Notes under the pieces: model-generated
Told to the model about the DNA's origin: nothing
The model's database searches: none
The model's input: only the letters and a program-made list of their open reading frames with translations
Source of the DNA: Sclerurus mexicanus
Taxonomy: Eukaryota; Chordata; Aves; Passeriformes; Furnariidae
NCBI GenBank assembly: GCA_013396755.1
Contig: VWZF01000306.1
Span: 268,635 to 332,634 of the forward strand
DNA: 64,000 bases
Direction of reading: 5' to 3'
Translations under genes and position numbers: made by a program
Shown: positions 55,801 to 64,000 of the stretch, piece by piece
Layout: the number at the start of each line of letters is the position of its first letter
How positions within the stretch are numbered: the stretch's first letter is position 1

Positions 55801-58800
55801 AAGCACATGGTGGGATTCTTGGGGTGTCTGCACAGGGCCAGGAATTGGACTTGATGATCCTGATGGGTCCCTCCCAACTCAGCATATTCTGTGATTCTCT
55901 GTATTTAGTTAAATCCCCCCCAAAATCACAACATAACGCATGAACATAAATAAACATCCCAGTGCTTAATCAACCTGTAATAATACCCAACTCCTTGAGG
56001 AGCACACAGAAGCCCTTTGAGAACATACTGAATGCCACAACCGGACATCACAGCAGGACAGGGAGGCAAAAGGAAAACCCTTTTTGCCTGGTACTTCAAG
56101 GTCAAATGTCAGAGAAGCCACTGATCACTAAGGCTGTAACTTGCCCCATGTTCATTTTTCATGAGGTTTGATGCCTCCACTCTCCTCACAAAGCATCAAA
56201 CTGTCTTATTTTAGTGATCAACATACTTTTTAGTTCTTTTTAGGCACAGCAATTAATGAATATTCTGTAATATTATTTAAAAATATTTTTTTCTCCCTTC
56301 AAACAAAAGACAGGGAGCATCACAGAAGAACATACGGAGGATAAGGACATTTAAAATACACTCCCTGGTAAACAAGTGCCCCCATGCACAAAAAGCAAAG
56401 AGCAGGAACCCAAAGGCACTGCAGAAACAGCCTCAGGCTCCACTGAACACTGGGAATTACTGGCATGTGACTAAAAAAGCAGCTTACAAGAGAAGGGGTT
56501 AAAGACTTTCAGAAGTGATGCAGAAACCAAAAGAAGTTGGTGTTCAGGAATGACAGAGAGGCAGGATACTGAGTCCTGGGCTGACACAGGACTAAGGGTC
56601 AGTGACTGCTGGGTCACAGTGTTTGTTTCCCAATGCCAAAGACTGCAGTTTTCAATTAGCATTCCACTGCCTTGGCCTAAGTGCGTTGTGTCTTCATTTT
56701 TTTGGACAGTACAGCAGGAATGTTGCTGGCAACCACCTTAAAAAAAGCTACAAACCCTGCCAGAGGTTTCTATGCAGAGACAAATTGGTTGCATACAGGG
56801 CTGGGACTGAGCTGTCCTCTGAGGGGTGACTTCCCACACACCTTATCACAGTATTGACAGAAGTAATCTCTGTTGGGTTTGATGATGGGCAACGTGAGCT
56901 CTGGCACCTCTTCTATTTTCATGTCTGGATGTCTCTTTGATAAATGGTTCACCTTAGGAGAAAGAAACACAGAGAACAGGAACACATTACAGCTGGAAGC
57001 CAAACAATTGCTGCTTCTCCCAGACATGGATAACAGCCAAACCAAAAGTGAATGATGCAAGGCAGCAGCACCAGAAGCATTTGCTGCTGCGGCAAGGGGT
57101 ATTGTGCACTCACAGCTGCTGAGGCTCACCGTGGTCTTGCTAGATCTCATTTAGTTTTCAAATAAATAATCAAAATAAGAGGTAAAATAGCTAACCGGAA
57201 CTGTCTTGCAGCTGAGAGTGAGGTTGTGTAAAGGCCTTTGCCCGGATCACACCCCCAGGAAGCCTCTGCAAACAAGATGTCTTGCTGCAGAACAGCCTTT
57301 ACCCAGACGCAGTGACAGGGCATGGCCAGGAGAGGCCCTCAGGAAGGGGGAGAAACAAAAACCAGGAAAGACAGTAAGGAAAACTGAAGCAGTAAGGCTG
57401 AACTAGGCAATATCTGATCTCATGTTCTGTTAAATACATCACACATCGGTCAGCATGACTTAGTGCTGAATTATGGGAGTGACAACCAGGCATACAAGGC
57501 AGGCAGCAAAATGTGCAAAGACACATCTGCTGAAGAGATAAGACACGCGGGTTTAAAAAAAGATGTATCACCTCAACTCAGCTATAAAATTCCCCGTTTC
57601 ACAGCATCCTGTCTGCATAAGACCGGGCTGGGCAGGGCTCTGAGTGGAGGGTGGCGGGTTGGAGTGAGGTGAGCTTTAAGGTCCCTTCCAACCCAAACCC
57701 TCCTATGATCGCTGTGTTCCAGCCACTGGAATTGCACCTCTTCTCCCCAGCCGTGGCTCAGAGGAGAGCAGAGGGGCTGTGAGGGCAGCCAGCACTCACC
57801 AGCATGCCCCTGCGGCGGAAGCCCATCATGCACAGGCGGCACTTGAACATGAAGCTCTCATAGTCGGTGGACGCGATGCGGGGCTTGAAGGTTTTGGAGC
57901 GGCTGATCCGGTCGGCCTTCTTGGCCTCCCTCTCCGGGTTGTGCATCCTCTGCATGTGCTCCCGCAGCTTGTCCTTCCTCTGGGAGAGAGTAACCAAGAG
58001 GAAAGTGTCAGCACCACCTTGGTCACTGCCTTACAACCTGTTGTGAACGTGTGTTTTCAGGGATCTCTCTCCAGCTTTTCCTCTCCTCTAGAAAATGTGT
58101 TTCTTCTCCCAGAAGTGTCCGCAGTCTCAGAGTGTCCCATCACAAACTCAGTGACAAGGAGCAGGCTGCTGCCACCAGTTTACCTGGCTTGCAGTCTGCC
58201 CCACCTGTTCTGGTGGGATTTGGAATGGCATCTGGATGACATGTGCTGACAGGATGGATGTCATGGACACAGGCACTTCTGCCAGGAATATCATTAATTC
58301 ACCGCTATCAGCAGGGATTTTCTTAACTGGACTGATATGAACAACACAACCCAAGCACCTGCCAATGGAGCTGCATGATGTCCCAGTTCTTAATGAGCAG
58401 ATAGAAAGTTCCTTTGCTGTGAAATTATTATTAAGTAAGATCTGCTTGAAATAAGACGCTGAGTCCTTGTCCTTCAGGAACTATGTACACGACACCAAGC
58501 AGCACATGCAACTTGCAGCAACTCTACCTTTGAGAACACGAGCTCGTCATCTGCTTAAAGGAGGGCAAGGAATGGTGTTTGCTGCACCAGGAACGGCCCA
58601 GCCAAGAGGCACCTCACCTTGAACTGCTTGCCACAGGTGGAGCAGAGGAAGTCCTTGCGGTCCGAGTGCCGCAGCATGTGCAGCCGCAGCTTGTCGGGGC
58701 GGCAGAAAGCCTTGTCACACTCGGTGCACTGGTAAATCTTCTCCGAGTGGAAGCTGCGCACGTGCTTCTTCACCTGGAATGGCAGAGCACACGGACACGG

Positions 58801-60857
58801 AGCTCAGGCAAGAGGGAAGCGAGCAGTGAAAGTCTTGGCAACTCTTTACCATAAGAAAGGGGAAAGGTTTTGAAGTTGTCTCATGTGCTTTGGCTTAAAG
58901 AGCATTTGATCAGAGCAGATACCTCAACAATAGTTTCTGTAAAGCCCTAACATCTTTATTATTCATCTGGGTGGATGATTTGGTATCCTCAGGACTGATT
59001 CCTGAAGGCATCAGCTATTGCACAGTTGCACTTAATGGGCAGCGAAAGTCCCCATGTTGTAGTGAATCACCCTCGAGTTAACACATTCAGCTGGGGTTCA
59101 TTATCTTCCCTTCATTTGCAAGGAATCTAAAAGCGGGGACTAATTCCTTTCAATCACAGAGAATGAGCTTGCAATTACAATTGGCAAAAAACAAAAAGCC
59201 TTAATCAGGAAAGCATTTGCACACCATTCCTGAATGGCAATTAGTTCTCCATACTCTGGGACTATCCTTGACCTCTTCAAACATCTAGTGGGGTCCCCCC
59301 CAAATAAAGGAACTAATGAGGTTTGACATCTGAAATGCAAGCACTGCTCAAGAAATGGATCTCTAATTAAATCTTTACCATCTCCTAATACTGATCACAC
59401 ATGGAACAACTTGGTATCCTTATCTGTTCCACAAAGAAGCATTTAAGTAGGCAGCAGGGACTAGACATAATTATTCATATAGCAACAAGAGAAAAAGTCA
59501 TCGTTACATTTCAAAACCAGAGCTAAATAGCTGGAAAAAAGCCATGGATCCTTCTTCTGACTGGATCATTTACATGGGAAAGTTTATGGGGAATTAGGTT
59601 GCAGTACAGCATTTCTGAATCATCAACATTTTTCCTTGTGCAACATTTACAAAAGATAAAGAGCCTCTGCCAGCACGGAATTGTATGAGTAAATCACTTT
59701 CCCCCATCCCTTCCTCTTTAGCCTACTGGACAGTCTATCAGTTCCTATTACTGATACAAGCTGGGTTTCTACATCTCACTTTCAGTCAGGCTGCTCAGTA
59801 AGACACATCAACTGCTTTGTCCCCAGGAAGGATAATGAATATGCTAATGGCACGTCTCATTTTTTCTTACTGGACATGGAAATAGAATCTTTACAACTCT
59901 ATTAATGACCTTCCCCGAGTGCTCTGCTCAGCGCCCAGAGTAGCTGCATTACCCACTGCTCCAGTGTGCAGGGGAGGAGAACAAAGTGCCCAGCTGAAGC
60001 CCAGGGGGGAAGTCAGGAAGCAGAGTATCCTGATCTGTTCTGGCATTTCTGCAAGCTGTTCAAATGAATTATCCTGACAAAAAACAGGCAAGGGATTAAA
60101 GATGGAAAACCACCACTTTTTTTTGTTCAGAGTTCTAAGCACAAAGGACAAGGTGTGTTTAAGTACAAGCTGAGTACAGCAAAAGACAATCCCTTCTTGT
60201 GCCATGCAGCTGTGGTAACCAGGACCTCCGCTTTAGGAATTTTTTGGGAATAAGGGACCCGCCCTCCTGCAGTGCAGTGTCTTCTAATGCCAGACTGAAG
60301 CACCACACCTGGTGACTGAGTGGACAGAGCACTTCAGTGGCATTAGACAACATCTACCAGTGCTTGGTCACTGTTCCCTTCCTCACTGACACGGACCCCT
60401 TTATCGTGTGAACCAACTGCTGTGCAGCATTCACAGGGAGAGGGCTGAGAAATCCACAGCTTCCAGAGAGACCCATGAGGCAGAGCCTCAGATGAGCACG
60501 GCCTCCCACCTGGATGAAATCCGGGAAGCGCTTTTTGCAGGTGGGGCAGGTGAAATAGCCATCGCTGACATGGACGGCCACGTGATCCTTGAGCAGGTCC
60601 AGGCGGTCGAAGGACTCGGGGCAGAAGATGCAGGAGTAGGTCTTCTGGTCCATGTGGAACTTCATGTGGCTCTCGAGGGCGCCGCTGTTGATGAAGCCCT
60701 TGTTGCAGATGTCGCAGGTGAGGGGGCAGCTGCCCTCGCGGCCGTGGAAGCGCAGGTGCTGGTCCAGCTTGTCCTTCTCGCGGAAGGCCTTGCCACACTG
60801 CAGGCATTTGAAGGGCCGGAAGGATTTGCGGATGAACAGGTGCTGCAGAGCTGCGTT
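49637..60857 (-). CDS. PRDM10: PR domain zinc finger protein 10, C-terminal part, 11 coding exons
   Basis: Seen: exons 60857-60510, 58773-58618, 57979-57800, 56952-56842, 55640-55440, 54750-54607, 53567-53397, 52162-52022, 51417-51249, 50726-50614, 49873-49637. Together 1971 nt, 656 aa and a stop, frame unbroken. Nine C2H2 fingers: [64 protein letters not shown] and CPHCSKQY types. A Gln/Thr/Ser-rich tail follows, with [20 protein letters not shown]. Known: human PRDM10 is about 1150 aa with a PR (SET-like) domain before the fingers; it is a nuclear DNA-binding regulator. Partial because the 5' exons with the PR domain are beyond 64000; none was found in 60.9-64 kb. Adjacency to NFRKB on the same strand matches human. 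Confidence 0.95.
50614..50726 (-). CDS. PRDM10: PRDM10 exon: conserved C-terminal motif
   Basis: Encodes [20 protein letters not shown] and then [14 protein letters not shown], strongly conserved. Confidence 0.95.
51249..51417 (-). CDS. PRDM10: PRDM10 exon: Gln/Ser/Pro-rich tail
   Basis: Encodes [20 protein letters not shown] and ends [12 protein letters not shown] plus a split Ser. Confidence 0.94.
52022..52162 (-). CDS. PRDM10: PRDM10 exon: Gln/His-rich tail
   Basis: Encodes [20 protein letters not shown] and then [16 protein letters not shown]. Donor GTATTG is weak. Confidence 0.92.
53397..53567 (-). CDS. PRDM10: PRDM10 exon: Gln/Thr-rich tail
   Basis: Encodes [20 protein letters not shown] and ends [11 protein letters not shown]. 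Confidence 0.94.
54607..54750 (-). CDS. PRDM10: PRDM10 exon: end of finger 9
   Basis: Encodes [20 protein letters not shown], then [11 protein letters not shown]. Phase 0 on both sides. Confidence 0.95.
54868..54978 (+). repeat. CR1 LINE 3' end, short
   Basis: 'gttggactcgatccttgtgg' and 'cagcatattctgggattctg'. In a PRDM10 intron. Confidence 0.8.
55440..55640 (-). CDS. PRDM10: PRDM10 exon: end of finger 8, start of 9
   Basis: Encodes [20 protein letters not shown] and ends [12 protein letters not shown]. Phase 0 on both sides. Confidence 0.95.
55768..55902 (+). repeat. CR1 LINE 3' end
   Basis: 'gggttcaagaagtgtttggc', 'cagggccaggaattggactt' and 'actcagcatattctgtgatt'. In a PRDM10 intron. Confidence 0.88.
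56842..56952 (-). CDS. PRDM10: PRDM10 exon: end of finger 7, start of 8
   Basis: Encodes [20 protein letters not shown] and ends CQYCDK. Phase 0 on both sides. Confidence 0.95.
57620..57712 (+). repeat. CR1 LINE 3' end, short
   Basis: 'ctttaaggtcccttccaacc' followed by 'caaaccctcctatgatc'. In a PRDM10 intron. Confidence 0.8.
57800..57979 (-). CDS. PRDM10: PRDM10 exon: end of finger 6, basic linker, start of 7
   Basis: Encodes [20 protein letters not shown], a Lys/Arg-rich linker (likely nuclear localisation) and [14 protein letters not shown]. Confidence 0.96.
58618..58773 (-). CDS. PRDM10: PRDM10 exon: end of finger 4, finger 5, start of 6
   Basis: Encodes [20 protein letters not shown] and later CSTCGKQFK. 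Phase 0 on both sides. Confidence 0.96.
58774..60509 (-). other. PRDM10: PRDM10 intron between finger exons
   Basis: 1.7 kb, AT-richer than the exons. No repeat family or exon recognised. Confidence 0.7.
60510..60857 (-). CDS. PRDM10: PRDM10 exon: fingers 1-3 and first half of 4
   Basis: Encodes [40 protein letters not shown] and [20 protein letters not shown]. Ends [13 protein letters not shown] with finger 4 split at the donor. Phase 0. Confidence 0.96.
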
Positions 60858-63800
60858 CTGGAAGAGACAGCCCAGACACCATTGGCTTTGTCAGGTACAG
60901 ACTGCACAGCCGGGTGTTCCCAGGATTAACACACCTGATGAGCAGGGAACCCACTTCTGGCTCTGTGAAGGGCAGGAGCCAGGGGACACAGCTGCAGTTA
61001 TCCCCCAGAACACAGGGCACAGTTTCCCCTCCATCCCTGATTTCAATTTAGCTGACTTGTCTTCAGCACGGCATTTTCTGTAACACCAAACTAAGTCCCC
61101 TCTGAAATACAGACCTGGCCCTGAGAAAAGCTGCGATTCCAGCAGGTTTGGGGGATGAGGTCACAAGTTCAGCCACCATGCAAGGGATGGTGAGCCAGCC
61201 CCCTGTTTCCCTCAGGAGCAGGGCTTGTGGAATTCCACAGCCCTCTACGTCGCCTTCTGCACCAAAGATCACCACAGAGACATGCAGCTGTGCTTCAGCG
61301 CTGCCTGGAAAACCTCTGGTGGAGCACACACTCAAGAGGTACTGCTCTAAACCTTTTGATGCTACCAAAAAGGAGAACAGAGTTTCAAGACATGACAGCA
61401 GGGGCAGAATGGCAGGTAAGAACTCGTGAGCAATTCTCCACTCCTACTGTGAACAATCTCTTCTCAGCCCCTAGTTTGTTTTGCTGTGTGTTTTCCTTCA
61501 CTCTACCTTTTCTGTGCCATTTCATGGTTTTTGTCTCTTCCCTTTCTCCCTTTCAGACAGATTTTATAGAGCCATCCCAGCCCTGATCCAGCACTGTCTG
61601 CTGGAGGAACAGATACTGCTGGACATGTTGCCTGTAGAAAGAGGGAAGGGTGTCCTGCACCTGCATTTCAATATTGGCTGAGAACTTGTGTGTTGGACAG
61701 TTGCAAAGCTGGAATTAACTCCCACCTCTGCATGTGTGAAATCCCACAGCCACACAGTCACCCACGCTGCACTCAAAGCACGCTGCAATGCTCTAAGCAT
61801 TATTTGCTGTTCTCCAAAATAAGATCTATAAATCGTGCTTTATGGATATCTTCTCTTTTCACGTGTTACACATAGAAACTGGAGAAATAACCTGGAGGTA
61901 AGTGATAGATGGGATATTGGGAAGGAATGCTTCCCTGGGAGGGTGGGCAGGCCCTGGCACAGGTTGGGCAGAGAAGCTGTGGCTGCCCCATCCCTGGGAG
62001 TGTCCCAGGCCAGGTTGGATGGGGCTTGGAGCAACCTGGGCTGGTGGGAGGTGTGCCTGCCCATGGCAAGGGGTGGCACTGGATGGGCTTTAAGGTCTCT
62101 TCCAACCCAAACCATTCCATGATTCCAAACAGGACTAGAACATTGCTGGCACCTCTGCTCACACATGTTCCATATGACCCACTTCTCCATGAGAGACATC
62201 CTGAAAAAAGATTTCCCTGGTTTCCTGTCCCCTTTCCGTGCGGGAATGTGGCAGCTGACACAGCTGACATTTGCTGTATCCCTGAAGTGCCTGCCAACAG
62301 CTGACACTGAGTAAGTGAAGTTAGGAGCTCTTCTGCTGCAGTGAGGGAACAGCTTGGGAATACTGTGAAATGCTGTGTTAAGGATTAAATTCCTGAGCAA
62401 GTTCCTTTCCACCATCTGGACTGCAGAGGGAAGCCTTGACTTCCATTCCAGGAAAGGAACAGGAGAGCCACAAAAAAAGCTAACAGTTCAACACAGGAGC
62501 TCCAAAAGAACTGTCATCATCTCCAGTCTCCATTTTACAAGTGAGACAATGGGAAATACAGGGACCTGCTCTGAGTGACACCAGGAACTGGAAAGACACA
62601 CGTGTGCTGTGTAAAAACTAATGTGCTGTGTGGAGTCACAAGTATATAACTTCCCCTTAACCACAGGGGAATGCCAATAAAATATATATGGTTGAAGAGA
62701 TGCACTTCAAGTTCTGGACTGCACTATTAATTTGCTATTTGATCACTGGTCCCTCATCAGAGAGCTGAGTGGGAGGACAGCAGGATAACTCAACACAGTC
62801 CCACTGCTCTCCAAGGGCTACAGGAGGGTGAAATGTTTTACTGTTCTTTGGCTAGATAAACTACCAACTGTAAAAACAGAAAAAGAGAACTAAATGTTGT
62901 CTCATTAACTCATTAATATTGGTCCAGCACAAACAATTGTGCAAACAAATCCTCCAAAACTTTAAGATGGATATCACAGCTCTTCATCCAAGCAGTTTAC
63001 TCCTGTAATAACCACCTTAAATTTGCAATCAATTGGCATGAAAAAAACCTAGAGGAATGCAAGTTGTTTTTCAGGTAACAGTTGTGGACAGTGGTTGCTT
63101 CAAGAAGAACAAATGTGACAATTTACAGTGCAGGGTCAATCAGGAGCTGGACAGAACAACATGGAAGGTGATGTTGGTATGTCCCATTGGATCAGAGAGA
63201 GCAAAAACCCAATGAAACAGAAACTCCAACCTACCTGCAGCTCCAGCTGAGCAGGCAGCATTGAGGGAGAGAAAAATACTCGTGTTATGCAAAGGACTTG
63301 AAAACAGAAGCCTTGACTTCTGCAGGTCACTGCAAGGGCCAGCTCTTCTAACTGGAGTTGGCTCCTTTGAGGTTTTTGCCTCAGGAAACACTAAGCAGAT
63401 CTTCAAGGTTTACTGTGTAGTTTGTAACTGCCCAAGGGGAGTTAAAGGGCAAAGATAAAAACCACGGATAATCTTGAAGGTGTTTTGTGACCTTTCCCAT
63501 TTTCCCAGGGCTGATCAACAATGATGCAATGCCCACTGCAGAGCCACGGTGAGAATGAAATGCTTTCAGCAGAAGGGAATAATTAGGGCAGGATGACAAT
63601 AGGGCAGGGATTAGAAGAGTGAAGAAGTTAAGAAGGGACTTTTTCTAACCTCATCTTACTGGCTGTACTCCTTGTTATGCAACTGGTTGCATTTCTTTTC
63701 ATCATGAAGGAAGTGGCTGCGCTTTCCAAATCATATCCCTATCCCTGCCAGGTTCTGGCACCAGCACACAGACACTCTAGATACTGCCCAGAACTGAATT

Positions 63801-64000
63801 AAAAACAAATATTCCTTTTGGCTGTGCACCACAATGTTCCTCTAACGTGTTACAAGGGTGTCTGGAAGGGTGGGTGTATCTCTTTTCAATGGTAGGGACA
63901 CAACTGCCATAGTTCAGGGTTGATCTCCAAGGAAACTCCAACAGGCTCTAAAGCAGAGGCAGAAAAATGAACTGATCCTACGAGGACTTGAACCCTGGAG
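60858..64000 (-). other. PRDM10: PRDM10 intron, extends past window edge
   Basis: 3.1 kb upstream of the first finger exon. Only the CR1 copy at 61.9-62.1 kb was recognised. No exon with conserved PRDM10 coding was found. Confidence 0.65.
61898..62132 (+). repeat. CR1 LINE 3' end
   Basis: Long match: 'gggatattgggaaggaatgc', 'cagagaagctgtggctgccc' and 'cttccaacccaaaccattcc'. Closely similar to the copy at 10.4-10.7 kb. Confidence 0.93.

Noticed and set aside
63237..63330. Minus-strand block ending in a good donor (CTGCAG|GTAGGT) within the PRDM10 intron
   Set aside because: The only good acceptor leaves 12 nt, and the open frame has no resemblance to PRDM10.
63971..63998. tRNA-like T-arm (minus: GGTTCAAGTCC, a perfect B box) at the right edge
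   Set aside because: The T-stem pairs poorly and the rest of any tRNA would lie beyond the window, so it cannot be supported.

Overview
This window is nuclear DNA from a bird. The evidence is vertebrate-type split genes with compact introns, many CR1 LINE 3' tails (for example the stretch ending in 'ccttccaacccaaaccatt'), and GC-rich coding exons as on avian microchromosomes. The species cannot be fixed from sequence alone. All three genes recognised lie on the minus strand, so each reads right to left.

Layout. (1) 1-16.9 kb: complete coding region of ST14 (matriptase), 19 coding exons giving 846 aa: cytoplasmic tail, one membrane segment, SEA domain, two CUB domains, four LDLa modules and a trypsin-like protease with an intact catalytic triad. 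Intron 1 is about 7.7 kb. (2) 16.9-25.1 kb: intergenic, no gene supported. (3) 25.1-43.7 kb: NFRKB, an INO80 chromatin-remodelling subunit, 25 coding exons giving 1297 aa, plus a predicted noncoding first exon in a CpG island at about 43.4-43.9 kb. Its 5'UTR intron holds a 1.5 kb AT-rich minisatellite. (4) 43.6-48.1 kb: a 2.25 kb segment present twice in direct tandem, nearly identical, with a single N (45869) at the junction. This is either a recent tandem duplication or, more likely, an uncollapsed haplotype or assembly artefact. (5) 48.2-64 kb: the 3' half of PRDM10, 11 coding exons carrying nine C2H2 zinc fingers and the Gln/Thr-rich C-terminus. The PR/SET-encoding exons lie beyond the right edge.

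How the genes relate. They do not form a pathway. ST14 is an epithelial membrane protease. NFRKB and PRDM10 are nuclear regulators whose adjacency matches human chromosome 11q24. In human, ST14 lies on the other side of this pair with APLP2 between, so the local order differs here.

The reading frames were checked exon by exon: splice phases chain without a break in all three genes, and the ST14 and NFRKB totals fall close to the human lengths. No wholly new system was found. The most notable items are the duplicated promoter block with its N junction, the NRF1/YY1/ZBED1-like motif array in it, the AT minisatellite, an inverted CR1 pair around one NFRKB exon, in-frame alternative splice sites in NFRKB, and the phase-0 splitting of PRDM10 zinc fingers.
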